Assembly: GCA_023630585.1 (NCBI GenBank)
Contig: CM042558.1
Span: forward strand, 4,330,800-4,394,799
DNA length: 64,000 nucleotides
Source of the DNA: Cranoglanis bouderius
Lineage: Eukaryota > Chordata > Actinopteri > Siluriformes > Cranoglanididae
Direction: 5' to 3'
Shown piece after piece: positions 1 through 11,419 of this stretch. The notes below the pieces were generated by a model. The model was not told the origin of the DNA, searched no databases, and saw nothing but the letters and a program-made list of their open reading frames with translations. A program made the translations under genes and the position numbers. Within the stretch, counting starts at the first letter, position 1; each line of letters opens with the position of its first letter.

Positions 1-954
1 TGTGGGCAGGTGCCAAATCCTGCTGGAAAATGAAATCAGCATCTTCAAAAAGCTGGTCAGCAGAAGGAAGCATGAAGTGCTCCAAAATTTCTTGGTAAAC
101 GGGTACAGTGACTTTGGTTTTCAAAAAACACAATGGACCAACACCAGCAGATGACACTGCACCCCAAATCATCACAGACTGTGGAAACTTAACACTGGAC
201 TTCAAGCAACTTGGGCTATGAGCTTCTCCACCCTTCCTCCAGACTCTAGGACCTTGGTTTCCAAATGAAATACAAAACTTGCTCTCATCTGAAAAGAGGT
301 CTTTGGACCATTGGGCAACAGTCCAGTTCTTCTTCTCCTTAGCCCAGGTAAGACGCCTCTGACGTTGTCTGTGGTTCAGGAGTGGCTTAACAAGAGGAAT
401 AGAACAACTGTAGCCAAATTCCTTGACATGTCTGTGTGTGGAGGCTCTTGATGCCGTGACCCCAGCCTCAGTCCATTCCTTGTGAAGTTCACTTAAATTC
501 TTGAATCGATTTTGCTTGACAATCCTCATAAGGCTGCGGTTCTCCCGGTTGGTTGTGCATCTTTTTCTTCCACACTTTTTCCTTCCACTCAACTTTCTGT
601 TAACATGCTTGGATACAGCACTCTGTGAACAGCCAGCTTCTTTGGCAATGAATGTTTGTGGCTTACCTAGTGAACCAAACTGAGAGACCATTTTGAAGGC
701 TCAGGAAACCTTTGCAGGTGTTTTGAGTTGATTAGCTGATTGGCATGTCACCATATTCTAATTTGTTGAGATAGTGAATTGGTGGGTTTTTGTTAAATGT
801 GAGCCAAAATCATCACAATTAAAAGAACCAAAGACTTAAACTACTTCAGTCTGTGTGCATTGAATTTATTTAATACACGAGTTTCACAATTTGAGCTGAA
901 TTACTGAAATAAATGAACTTTTCCACGACATTCTAATTTATTGAGATGCACCTG
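1..954 (-). mobile_element. Tc1-like transposon, copy A (cut by the window edge)
   Basis: The right end is a terminal inverted repeat of about 210 bases (roughly 745-954) ending in CACCTG, followed by the TA target at 955-956. The arm holds two copies of the transposase-binding direct repeat type: an outer one at the tip (TTCTAATTTATTGAGATG) and an inner one near 750-775 (ATTCTAATTTGTTGAGATA). This is the IR/DR layout of fish Tc1 elements. The arm differs from that of the copy at 24858-26471 at about one base by eye, so both are young. The left half lies outside the window. Confidence 0.9.
2..691 (-). CDS. Tc1-family transposase, uninterrupted frame, C-terminus outside the window
   Basis: DDE transposase that cuts and pastes the surrounding Tc1 element at TA sites. 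Reading leftwards from ATG at 691-689 I checked every codon to position 2 and found no stop, giving 230 residues open to the edge. The N-terminus (MVSQFGSLGKPQ) leads into a paired-like helix-turn-helix around residues 10-110 with a basic GRKKCGRKR linker. The catalytic core follows: the first Asp is in FSDESKF (residue 135) and the second in FQQDLAPAH (residue 225), 90 residues apart as in Sleeping Beauty-type enzymes. The third residue (Glu of PDLNPIENLW) would lie beyond the edge. By comparison with the second copy in this window the full protein should be about 321 residues. No frameshift or stop is visible, unlike every other transposase here. Whether it is active cannot be judged without the missing end. 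Confidence 0.85.
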   Translation of the reverse strand, partial: MVSQFGSLGKPQTFIAKEAGCSQSAVSKHVNRKLSGRKKCGRKRCTTNRENRSLMRIVKQNRFKNLSELHKEWTEAGVTASRASTHRHVKEFGYSCSIPLVKPLLNHRQRQRRLTWAKEKKNWTVAQWSKDLFSDESKFCISFGNQGPRVWRKGGEAHSPSCLKSSVKFPQSVMIWGAVSSAGVGPLCFLKTKVTVPVYQEILEHFMLPSADQLFEDADFIFQQDLAPAH

Positions 955-956
955 TA

Positions 957-1538
957 TAAATATATTATGCAGCTTGTCAAGGGCAGTACTAAATGAAAAA
1001 ATATATATATCTTTAAACAAAATAATAACAATTTACACCGAACATCCTGTTCAAAAGTTTACACTTCCCTGGCTCTTAATGTTTGCACCTTTTGTAATAG
1101 TTGTGTACGAGTCCCTCAGTTGTCCTCAGTGTGAAAAGATGGATCTCGACATCATATAGACACTGTTGGAAAGGGGTCAAATATGCAGAAGATGCTGGAA
1201 AAGCAAAGAATGTGCAGGAGAAGATTTTTCTGAAGAACAGTGGGCAGTTTAACTGCTCAGGACAAACAAGGGACTCATGAACAACTATCACAAAACATAA
1301 AAACAGTCATTGGTCATCCAGGTAACAACACACAGTATTAAGAATCACGCGTGTGTAAACTTTTGAACTGGTTCATTTTTGTAAATTCAGTTATTATTGT
1401 GTCTTGTGGACTATATGTAAACATCTGTTATGTGAAATAGATTATTCAGGGCAGCACTAAATAAAAAACTAAATGTAATTTTTTTATGATCCCTCTTATA
1501 TATTTTGCAAGGCGTGTGTAAACGTATGACCTCAACTG
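957..1538 (-). mobile_element. Non-autonomous DNA transposon-like repeat
   Basis: The right end (GTTTACACACGCC.. read on the minus strand, with AGTTGAGGTCATACG at the tip) and internal blocks resemble a common fish repeat whose end reads ACAGTTGAGGTCATA.. followed by GTTTACATA. Paired blocks GGGCAGTACTAAATGAAAAA (around 985) and GGGCAGCACTAAATAAAAAA (around 1450) bracket it. Short open frames on both strands are not coding. A 51-base core (1145-1195) recurs exactly, inverted, at 59019-59069. Superfamily not assigned. Confidence 0.5.
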
Positions 1539-2442
1539 TTATTTATTGCTTTTTGGTTAGTATTATTTTGTGCAGTGTGAAGCTAAACCAAACCAGATAC
1601 TGAACAAACCAGAAGTATCAATTTCCTACCACATTTGAATTTCCTGTTCGAAAACTATTTGTGTTTTTCTGTAATTTGTTGTTGTAACTCCATATTTTTT
1701 TTCAAGCACACTCCTAGCACAGTGTTAATTCTTGTGTTCTTTTATAGACTTGATATCACTTGATAAGACTTGATATCGCTGCAGTTAGTATGCACCTGCA
1801 TGTGTCATCATTAGTGCTGTTTTAATTAATAGGTCACATTTAAAAAAGAAATGTATAACAGTGAAGTTGGGAAATACAATTTGACAAAAATATGTACATA
1901 TATAATGTTTGATGATCTCTATCATATTGCCATGTGGTTCAGAATGCCTGTGTACCCAGCATGCATTTTTTGAAATCACAAACCAGAGAATCTTCAGTTA
2001 GTACCATAGTTAAAATTTGAAAGGCACAGACCCTACTGTTATTTAGTTATTTAGGTTTTTTTTTTTTTTCTTTTTCAAGAAGTTTAGTTATTAGTTAGTT
2101 TTTTTTCTCTTCAGATTTTGGCTTTTTGTCATCTATTTCCTCGGGAAGTCAACTTTTAACCAAATAAAAAGTCAGAAACCATAATTGTAATTTGGCAGTG
2201 TTCATTTTCTTTTGATATAAGCCAAAGAAATTGTGGATTTTTACATTTAAAGTCTTTTTTTTTAAATCTTTGTAAATAATGCATTTCCTGTGAAGTTAGT
2301 CTTAACTTTTGATCCCTGCTAATTAGGGGACACGTTTTGTGGCAAGTTTTTTTTTTCATAATTCATCATTTTCATATTTAATCATTTATTTCAATTATCT
2401 AATTACCGAGGCTGTAGTCAAGACTACCATTGAGATCTTTTA

Positions 2443-2471
2443 GGTCTTGATCTGCCGCTGAGATCAAGACC
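2443..2471. repeat. Perfect 11-bp inverted repeat (hairpin)
   Basis: GGTCTTGATCT and AGATCAAGACC are exact reverse complements separated by seven bases (GCCGCTG). A related half site (GAGATCTTTTAGG) lies just upstream. No terminator or RNA role is expected here; it may be a remnant of a mobile element. Confidence 0.6.
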
Positions 2472-3208
2472 AAAAAAGCCTCAAATCCTTTTGGACGTCA
2501 AGCCTTTAAATCTATTTCAAATATATGCCAAACCAAATTTATATATATATGCCAAACCAGACTTGCTTCATATAACACTACTAATTACTTTAAAGTAATT
2601 AGCCACGTTTGAATCACTTGATAAGAATGTCATATTTAACCATAATATGTTTTCATTGGACATACTCCAGGCTGTAGGCGTCACTTTAAATACGGCGTCT
2701 GGTGTATTGGCTCTCTCCAAATCGAGACTTAAGTTGACTCATGTGTATTTAATTAAATGTAACTAAAATTAGCACTTGTGCATTGCTCAAAAGTTCTTTA
2801 TCTTATAAGACATTCGTGTAGAATAATTATTTTGGTTTGTTTAATAGGTTCGTCTCAGAAGAGGTCCTGATGAGATGAATCTCCCATTCTCTACATCCTT
2901 CATTTCACCCACACTGCTGTTATCATGAGTTAGATACAGTTGTTTGAGGTTGTTCTAATGATAGAACAGAAAGCGGTGAGAACAAAACAAATGTAGGATG
3001 CAACATAGAAAGACAAGACAGACAAGCAGAGAGAAAAGGCAGCTCTAGAGTAAGAGGCAGACGGGATTCATAGCATCTTGAGACACTTTAGAGACACGTT
3101 ACTTGTTTCCCCACCCACACTGTGACCATTTTCTTTGGTTAGATATTTATGTCCATTTTCCACAATTTGGCTTCTGAATAGTCATCAGACTGCTGAAGAG
3201 TAAGAACG

Positions 3209-3330
3209 ACGTTTACGTTTACATTTAGCAGCATTTAGCAAGCGGATGCTGTTATCCAGCCGACTAGCAAAGGAGGAAGGAACAACTGTGGCATAAGACA
3301 GAATTTGTTAGAATACAGATAGGGAAATAA
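3209..3330. mobile_element. Fragment of a SINE tail (ACATTTAGCAGCATTTAGC type)
   Basis: The stretch GTTTACATTTAGCAGCATTT followed by a TTATCCAGCC-like block matches the conserved end of a fish SINE family also seen at 6654-6705, 38529-38675 and 60570-60759. The tRNA-like head is missing or too diverged to see. Confidence 0.5.
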
Positions 3331-4631
3331 TAGCTGTAGATAACTCCTCTGAATTCAGAGATTGATTGCCGACTGATCTAGCATATGGATGTCACAAGTG
3401 ACTCCCGCACATGTAAATATCAGTTAGTCAGTCAGAACAATGAGCAAAAATGTCTCTTGTATACCAAACCACTTGGCAATCTTCCAAAAATGAGCAAAAA
3501 ACAATGAATTAAATGAGAGATACAGAAACAGTTGTTAAAAGAAATACTTTGTTAATGGCAAATTGATTTCAAATGTGACAGTACTCTAAGTGCACAAAGA
3601 AACATCTGAATAAAATGTGTGTGATTTTTCAAAAAATGGTTCATTGCAGAAAGTGGAAATTTTTAATGGAGATAATTGGCATGACGTAATGCCCTGACTC
3701 AGTGCTTTAGTGATAATAATATTTTCCATTATTAAAGATCTCTGAACTCTGGATTGTTTAAATATAAGGGAGTGTTACGTATTTCTCTAATTGTTTAAGT
3801 GTCTGTTACTGACCTTTACCGACTCTTACAGTCCTGACAACTGATATTTATAGTAAGCTATGCAGAACAAATGCCATTTGTATGAATTTGAATTGTCGGT
3901 CGTGATGCATCGATTTACTCCAGCGAACCAATCCATCCAGGCACATAATGAGCCTTCTGTTGAAAATGCAAGTTCTACACGTATACAACAGTTCTACAGC
4001 TGGCTCAGATCTAAAACACTGTCTCGCCTCAGTATAAAATCTCTCTCAGACTTCGACCAACACGTGGTACATGTGTAGAAGCTTGAATTGAGTTTTAATA
4101 AACTGTATCTCCAAGGGGTATTTTTTGTTAAACATAAACACATCAATCATCATCATTATTATTGTGATCCTCAACATAGTAGAAAGAAATAAACGAGGTT
4201 ATATTAGCCTCACCCAACCATAATATGCAGTGCGTTCCTTTTGCCACACACATAATAGTACCTGCTGGTACAAAAGTGCATGAATGAGTATTGAAGGGCT
4301 ACAGAACTGATGTTTCCCTTTTTTTTCTGCTTGTAATTTTCTTACTCAGACACTCAGCTTTCAGGTGTGTTAGAACCAGCCAAACATTAAACTCTGGAGC
4401 CTGACACCTGCAATATTTTGAATTTCCAATGCACCAGGGTGAAAATAAGAAGCTGTTATACCACATCACTCAATATCCTCATAAGTGGAAGAAAGATAGG
4501 TGATAGAAAGCCAAGACTGAGGAAATGAAGCCGCGCTTTGTGTTCATGGGCCCCTTCTTTTCTACCACTGTGGCCTAGAGCTCCCTGTGCAATTAGCCCA
4601 TATCACTGAGTTCCCCTCTACTACCGTCACT

Positions 4632-4739
<108 letters not shown>

Positions 4740-5281
4740 TATATATTCTAAAGGTTCTGCTCTCCAGCTGGACCCCATTTCAAACTGAGCTGAGTCCACT
4801 TATCACTCAAGTCCCCAAGATCACAGATATTGTCTCATCTTTCAGATCCAGCTGGAGATTGTCCCTTGTCAGGTGTATATTTTAGCTTTGAGAGATAAAA
4901 CGACTCAGCACTACACACATTAAATCTCTGTCAAATATACCACCTTTGGTGAAAGTGTGCCAGACTTTACAGACTATAAGATTGATACAGATTGGACAGA
5001 TTGCTCAGTGTGTCCCAAGAGTGTCCAACCCCATCTGTGGAGAGTAAGAGTTATTTAGGACTATTACTATTTTAGGGACTATCCATAGCTACAGTTTATT
5101 TTATAGACCACAGGTGTCAAACTCTCATTCTGCCAAGGCCACATGAGCATTTTTGTTAGCCCTAGAAGGGCCATTATTTAAGGTTGTTAATTTTTTTAAT
5201 ACATTATCTGTTCTATCAAGTAACACTCTGAAAGTACAAGGTGTCCGAAAAGTCAAGAACGAATGAGAGTAATACTAAATA

Positions 5282-6248
5282 CAGTGGTGCTTGAAAGTTT
5301 GAATTTTCTGTATTTCTGGATAAATATGATCTAAAACATCATCAGATTTTCACACAAGTCCTGATAGTAGATAAAGAGAACCAAATTAAACAAACGAGAC
5401 AAAAATATTATACTTGGTCATTTATTTATTGAGGAAAATAATCCAAGATTACATATTTGTGAGTGGCAAAAGTATGTGAACCTTTGCTGTCAGTATCTGG
5501 TGTGACCCCCTTGTGCAGTAATAACTGCAGTTAATTGTTGATCAGTCCTTCACATCGGCTTGGAGGAATTTTAGCCCGTTCCTCAGTACAGAACAGCTTC
5601 ATCTCTGGGATGTTGGTGGGTTTCCTCACATGAACTGCTTGCTTCAGGTCCTTCCACAACATTTCTATTGGATTAAGGTCAGAACTTTGACTTGGCCATT
5701 CCAAAATATTAACTTTATTCTTCTTTAACCATTCTTTGGTAGAACGACTTGTGTACTTAGGGCCGCTGTCTTGCTGCATGACCACCTTCTCTTGAAATTC
5801 AGTTCACGGACAGATGTCCTGACATTTTCCCTTAGAATTCGCTGGTATACTTCAAAATTCATTGTTCCATCAATGATGGCAAGTTGTCCTCACCCCGATG
5901 CAGCAAAACAGGCCCAAACCATAATACTACCACCACCATGTTTCACATATGGGATATGCTGTAATGCAGTGTTTTCCTTCCTCCAAACATAACACTTCTC
6001 ATTTAAACCAAAAAGTTCTATTTTGGTTTCATCATTCCACAAAACATTTTTCCAATAGCTTTCTGACTTGTCCACATGATCAGACTTGCAGCATTGTTCT
6101 TTTTGGAGAGCAGTGGCTTTCTTCTTAAAACGCTATCATGCACACCACTGTTGTTCAGTGTTCTCCTGATGGTGGACTCATATCTGATTTCCAAATATTG
6201 AAAACGTTGAAGATGAACTCACACAGGATTATCTCTGCTAACAACATA
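5282..6248 (-). mobile_element. Tc1-like transposon, 5'-truncated
   Basis: The left end begins CAGTGGTGCTTGAAAGTTTG directly after a TA at 5280-5281, typical of one fish Tc1 family. The transposase runs right to left. The other end is absent: sequence runs directly into a SINE at 6249, so the N-terminal part of the transposase and one inverted repeat have been lost. Confidence 0.85.
5531..6075 (-). pseudogene. Tc1-family transposase pseudogene
   Basis: Two frames together give a transposase core. 5890-6075 carries LWNDETKIELFG, with the first catalytic Asp and the conserved KIELFG, then HGGGSIMVWACF. 5531-5785 carries MQQDSGPKYTS with the second Asp and SSDLNPIEMLW with the catalytic Glu. 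They are in different frames with a gap between 5786 and 5889, so at least one frameshift separates them, and Pro of the usual SPDLNPIE is replaced by Ser. The DNA-binding N-terminus is missing. Non-functional remnant of the element at 5282-6248. Confidence 0.88.
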
Positions 6249-6482
6249 GCCTGGAGCCTATCCCAGGGAACTCGGGGCACAAGGCGTGGGACACCCTGGA
6301 TGCGGTGCCAATCCATCGCAGGGCACAATCACATACACATTCAAACACTATGGACAATTTGGAAATGCCAATGAGCCTACAATGCATGTCTTTGGACTGG
6401 GGGTGGAACATGTAAGCACACAGGGCAGAGGCAGGATTCAAACCCCCAACCCTGGAGGTGCAGGGCAAATGGCTAACCTTTT
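6249..6482 (-). mobile_element. tRNA-derived SINE (family A), head truncated
   Basis: On the minus strand it reads as the body and tail of the SINE also present at 8924, 11420, 49617 and 52141: GGGTTGGGGGTT.., CCAAAGACATGCATTGTAGG, then TGGGATAGGCTCCAGGC. It abuts the broken end of the Tc1 at 6248. Confidence 0.8.
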
Positions 6483-6653
6483 CTGAATCTGTACTGTGGC
6501 ACACGCAGAATGCAGGCGGTTGCTATGCTAGGGGTTTGGTGTGATATGGTGTGGTGTGGTGTTTCAGTATTGTTATTTGCAACTTTGCACAGGCCAAATG
6601 AAACGAGGCAACAGGCCGTGTTTGGCCCAAAGACCTTGAGTTTTAGACCAATT

Positions 6654-6705
6654 ACATTTACATTTACATTTAGCAGGCACCCTTATTCAAAGTGACTCAC
6701 AGTAG
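6654..6705. mobile_element. SINE-tail fragment
   Basis: ACATTTACATTTACATTTAGC followed by CCTTATTCAAAGTGACTCACAG is the recurrent fish SINE end seen at 60570 (there TACATTTATGGCATTTGGC and TTATCCTGAGCAGC). Confidence 0.55.
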
Positions 6706-7424
6706 TGCTTTGTGGTGTCCAGTGAAAAATCTATTAGCACACTAGTATAGACAGGCCAGGGTGTAAGAATGCCATGAAAGTTAGAGAGGAGTAGTGTGGG
6801 AGTTAGTACAGCCACAAAAATAGTGTACAAGAATAAACGTGTTTTTAAATGTAGATTTAGTGCTCACTTATGTGCTTAATGAAGAGGTGCATCTTCACTC
6901 TTTGTTTAAAGACTCAGCTGTTCAGACAACCAGGAAAATTCATTCCACCACCTGGGTTCCAGTACAGAGAGGAGACTTTATGAATCCCTTCCTTGATTCT
7001 TGCTGCCATTACTTTTGCGAGTGCAAGTGCTTTTATCTAACAAGATCGACATTGGATGTCCTATTTGTGGAAAATATTTAAGGCTACAAGGTTGGGACAA
7101 CCAATCTCTAACTATTTTTTTTTTTCAGGTTGTGTTTCAGTCATGGGATAAATCATTACTTTTAGGCAATTGTGAGCAGATGCTAACGAAACTAGCTCTC
7201 CAGGAGCAGAGTTGGACAGCCTAGGTATGGCCCTCTCAACCAGGAGCGATGTGTTGGCTGAAATAGAGAGGCATATGGTGGTAGCCAGATTGCTTTGAAA
7301 GTCAAATTCAGTATTCTGGGAATATTGATGATAGGGATTTGTGATTCTACTGATGTACCCATGATAAGGATATCTGAAATAGTTGTTAATGATATTCTGT
7401 TAACTAGTATACATTATAGATGTA
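6706..7424. other. Non-coding, nothing recognised
   Basis: Short open frames (up to about 80 codons) lack splice signals and family motifs. The composition is ordinary intron or intergenic sequence. Confidence 0.5.
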
Positions 7425-7887
7425 CATTCACCATCCACATTTTTAGGAACACCTGGGCACTTGCATATTCATGCAATTATCCAATCAGGCAATTATGTGG
7501 CAGCAGCACAAAGCATGCACTAGCAACTACAGCAATCTGAGGCTACAGTGTACACACAAAACTAGATAGAACTGCCGCTCACTGTATATTGTTTTGTTTT
7601 TCACACCATTCTGTGTAAAGTCAAGAGACTATTGTGTGAGAAAATCAGGAATTTCTGAAATACTCAAACCAGCCCATCTGGCAACAACAAACAAATGCCA
7701 CAGTCAAAGTCACTGAGATCACATTTTTCCCTATTCTGATGTTTGATGTGAGCATTAACTGAAGCTCTGGACCTGTATCTGCATTTTATGTATGTATCCA
7801 GATTTTATGCATTGTGCTGCTGCCACATGATTGGATGATAGAAATGAGCATTGGTACAGGTGTTCCTAATAAAGTGGACAGTGGGTG
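7425..7887. mobile_element. Tc1-derived MITE (CCACTTTATTAGGAACACC family)
   Basis: Inverted ends CATTCACCATCCACATTTTT and (at 7887, reversed) CACCCACTGTCCACTTTATT are flanked by TA at 7423-7424 and 7888-7889. Both ends continue into the matching blocks AGGAACACCTG, ATGCAATTATCCAATCA and GTGGCAGCAGCACA. The interior keeps only a few hundred bases around ATTTCTGAAATACTCAAACC, so the transposase has been deleted. A second copy lies at 20094-20364. Confidence 0.8.
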
Positions 7888-8923
7888 TATAATCCTGTAA
7901 AGCTGCAGGATTTTCAAATTAATGTTCTGATACTGTTCAAAGGCTGAGGCATGCCAGTCAAAAGTTGGAGAAAAGCCTAAGTTCTGCATTACGTATTTCT
8001 CGTACTTTAAAATGTATTCTAGCATTATCCCCAGTCAAATGAATTACCAGTTTATCATACCATGTTTTTTTCCTGCTGTTCAAACCTTTCAAAACCTTCT
8101 TTATGGGGTGAAGATATTTTGTATTAGGCTTTTTTTTTTACACAAGCTATGTGAAAAATGTTTTTACTTACATTATTAAATATTAATTATATTATTATTT
8201 AATCTTATATTATTAATATTAAATCTATATTTTAAAAAATTCCAACATAAAATCCTATTTGCCTAGAAACTGCCCCTTCTTTCCCCAGTGTCTTCTGCAA
8301 CCATGTTTTACATGCGCTGGCAGATGCAATGGATTATGGGATACACTGGATAGTGAAGGATTTATGTATGCTGCCTTTCAAAATGAGCAAGATAAAGGCA
8401 CATCAGAAAGCAACATTGTATGTAAATATTGATTTTGATATAATTCACTGCTTTCCTGCTTCAGAATGCAAACTTCAGTAGGCAGCATTGTTCCATAGGA
8501 CACACGTGTTTTGTTTTGTTTTTTGTAACATATCCATGACAATAGTGAGATGAGCCAAGCATGTTTGTTTGACCTCACTATTGCCTAATGTGATCTCACT
8601 GTATCTCACTCCCTCTGTTCAGTAAAAAGTGGATAATTAGGTAATCATTCCTTAGAGATTAAATCTTAATAGTCAGATCTGCTCAGCCATTCAAGTTTTA
8701 TTGGCTGCACCTTAATGAGAGATGGAGGTGTGTGAGAGAGATTGTATATGCATTGGTGCGATGTAGGTCAGTACACCTAGCACTAAGCTACCTAACCGCC
8801 CGACCATCTCCTCTTCCTATTTTATCCATAAAATCTAGGAACAAATTAATTTATGGCTCTTATAAAGTTGATGCTTCGTTATGCAAAAAACATTGTATAA
8901 TCAAAAAAAGTTGTATACTAAAC
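7888..8923. other. AT-rich non-coding, nothing recognised
   Basis: Includes a very AT-rich stretch at 8150-8240 (runs of ATTATTAAT). No exon-like frame or RNA gene seen. Confidence 0.5.
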
Positions 8924-9242
8924 TTAGGGTTGAGGGTTCGATTCCCGCCTCTGCCCTGTCTGCGTGGGGTTTGCAAGTTTTCCCCGTGCTTCAGGGGTTT
9001 CCTCTGGGTACTCCGGTTTCCTCCCCCAGTCCAAAAACATGTGTTGTAGGTTGATTGGCCTTTCCAAATTCTCTGTAGTGTGCGAATGGGTGTGTAAATA
9101 TGTGTGTGATTGTGCCCTGCAGTGGGTTGTCACCCAGTACAGGGTATCTCCTGCCTTGTGCCCTGAGTTCCCTGGGATAGGCTCCAGGCTCCCCATGACC
9201 CTGTGTAGTATAAGCGGTACAGAATATGGATGGATGGATGGA
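8924..9242 (+). mobile_element. tRNA-derived SINE (family A)
   Basis: Starts inside the tRNA-like head at the B-box region (GGGTTCGATTCCCGCC, a near-canonical pol III B box) and runs through CCAGTCCAAAAACATGTG and TGGGATAGGCTCCAGGC to a (GATG)n tail. The A box is missing, so it is 5'-truncated. Confidence 0.85.
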
Positions 9243-9249
9243 AGTGTTC

Positions 9250-11200
9250 CTGAATACTTGCTACTTATGTAACTGTGGTTCTATGAACGCTGGTGGTGAG
9301 AATCATCTTGCGCACATGGGTGACCATATAATGTAGTATTTGATATAAATATTGCTTATACACCCATTGTTCTCTGGAACCTTCAAACAGCTGGATTGGT
9401 GCTAGTTCTGAATGGCAGGGAATCCAAAGGTTATCCGGTGTTAAGAACCATAGCTTTCTAACATTCATACCTAAATAACATTCTGTTTCAAACTTCTTGA
9501 CTGCCAGGAGCCAGGTACGTGTGGAGAAGTTTGCCACACTTACCCCACAGGGAAGGGCAATGTTAAGCTTGTAGAATCAGGAGAAGGTGAACGGTGACAC
9601 AGATATCAGCAGCACAGACTTCCTGAAACATTGCGGCTCTAAGTAATGCCCACAGGGAGGAGGCATTCCTTGAGTGGCATGTCTCAGTAAGGGCCAGGTG
9701 TCATACCTTCCCTCTGTGGCAGATAAACAGTTCATCTGATGATCACCTCTCAGCAGTTTCCCTTCATGGAACCCTGGGAGATCCATCAATTGGCTAACAA
9801 AAGTATGTGTTAAGACTCTAGGTAAAGTCACTCAGGAGCCACCAATGCATGCAAGGTGAGCTTATTCCCAAGGCATGTAGTTCTCCCACTCATTTTGCTG
9901 AAGTGATCTGTAGGTCTTTAGAGAGATCCTTTTCAGCTTGGCCCCCTGTATAGGCTCATAAGGGACAAAGGCACCTTCCTCCCTTCAGAAAGGTGCTAAT
10001 ATGTGCAATGGATTTACAGTATACAAGGACAATGTACTAGGACGTTCAGGAGTGTCTCTTGGAATGCTTGGTCACAAGTCCTGACGCTACACTTCAGTCA
10101 AAGGGGTCAAACCCACAGGTGCAAGTGACCTGACCAAGGGTGCCAATTTTTTCCATCTATTTAGGATAATAGATCTATTGGGGAAAATCTGCCAAGCTTT
10201 TTCTCCACTATTGAGAGCAGCAATGGAAACCAAGGTCTCACAGTGGTCAGATCCCTGAATTATGTGCAGTTGCAGAGGCAGAAATGTGTACAGTAGATGG
10301 TGAGCCCAGTCATACAGTAGGCCAGTGCATCCTGACATTTGACAGTGATTTTATTTGGCATTAGTGAAGAAGTCAGCCTACTGCCCAGCCACTGAGAGAG
10401 TTGTCAGGGGTGACTATCTCTCTTCAGTATGTTTAATGATGTGTAAAACCCTCACATCTCCCACAGGTTACAGCTTGTGGCCCTCACGTTGAGATAAGAA
10501 CGTGTTTCTGTTTGTGGTATTTGGGGTTTAGCCACATGCTGATTACCCACTTCTGAAATTTCCTTAATTTCAACAAGCTCAAGAGGACTACTGTTCCCTT
10601 ACTGAGGTTAACAATCCTCAGGTGTGCGAGAAGGGTGGACATGTCACAGACAGCTTGCTCCTTGGTGGAGGCACATAGGAGCCCATCTTCCAAATATGGC
10701 TAGAATCGGTAAAAAACCACCACCCTTCTTCTCGGCTAGACAGTAAGTAGGTGCGCTGTTCAGAGCCACAGGATAAATGAGATGCATTCAGTGACCTGCT
10801 GCATACCTGTGAGCGTGACATTGTCTGTTTAGGGCTCACATGAGGCTCACGGTACTTACAGTATGTAGGCACTGAACCAGGCTGTGGTGATTTGGGGGAG
10901 CCATGTGACATAGATCCTCTGAACCACGTTTTTCATGCTAGCCGTCGGCTTGTTCCGCAGAGATACAGGGAAATGGAGGAAAACCCAAATCTAGCCCCAG
11001 TATGTATGTTAGCAGAATTCAGAGAACTTCATAAACTGGTGGAGGACATGGTATGGTGGGGAGATCCACTCAAACTCACTAGTGTCACATACTCACAAGC
11101 CTGTTAGCGGGCAATGTGAAATACTTGAGGGAATATGCACCTGTGAGTGCCGTAATAAATAACAGAACAGTTTGTAGTTAAATCACTGACAGGAGTGATA
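9250..11200 (-). mobile_element. Degraded DIRS-like (YR) retrotransposon
   Basis: Broken minus-strand frames across this span resemble a DIRS-type polyprotein: a reverse transcriptase block near 10480-10760, then TFLPLQLHIIQ (10087-10338), which resembles the AFPPLQLI motif that follows RT in DIRS elements. Further frames at 9577-9831 and 9265-9537 are unassigned. The element ends are not resolved. An ordinary LTR element cannot be excluded. Confidence 0.5.
10087..10760 (-). pseudogene. Reverse transcriptase remnant, DIRS-like
   Basis: Read on the minus strand, 10695-10684 gives YLED, a one-residue variant of the catalytic YLDD box, inside PYLEDGLLCASTKEQAV. This is the wording found after the catalytic box in DIRS-type RTs (DDWLLCA.. 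KEQA..). LLAHL follows. The frame upstream of PYLED contains stops, and the next recognisable block (10338-10087, LYTFLPLQLHIIQ) is in a separate frame. Asp to Glu in the box plus several stops mean it is dead. The superfamily call is moderate: the motif order fits DIRS, and no LTR or integrase was identified. Confidence 0.5.
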
Positions 11201-11419
11201 GATGAGTGATAGGCAAGACTATCAAGCTAATGAGGGGAATCTAACACAAGCTAGTCGGCTCACAGGTCCAGAAAGTATGAAATACTGTACATTTATTGTA
11301 GCTGTGAAGAAATGAAAGAAGACGATATGAGTCTGTCGCTTTGGAGGACTGGTGACATGAGGTGTGCATGAGGTCCGACCTGTATAGTGGTAGAAGAAGA
11401 AAGGGAATGATGGCTTTGC

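Larger units (their letters stand above)
5111..6644. mobile_element. hAT-like repeat shell split by later insertions
   Basis: The left piece (about 5111-5279, starting GGTGTCAAACTCTCATTCTG and containing AGGGCCATTATTT) and the right piece (about 6545-6644, GGCCGTGTTTGGCCCAAAGACCTTGAGTTTTA) look like the two ends of one element, because GTGTCAAACTC and GAGTTTTAGAC form terminal inverted repeats. A Tc1 copy and then a SINE sit between them. This is inferred from end similarity only. Confidence 0.45.

Noticed and set aside
501..683. 60-codon + frame, repeated identically at 26018-26200
   Set aside because: Antisense shadow of the Tc1 transposase. The repetition reflects two copies of the element, not a conserved small protein.
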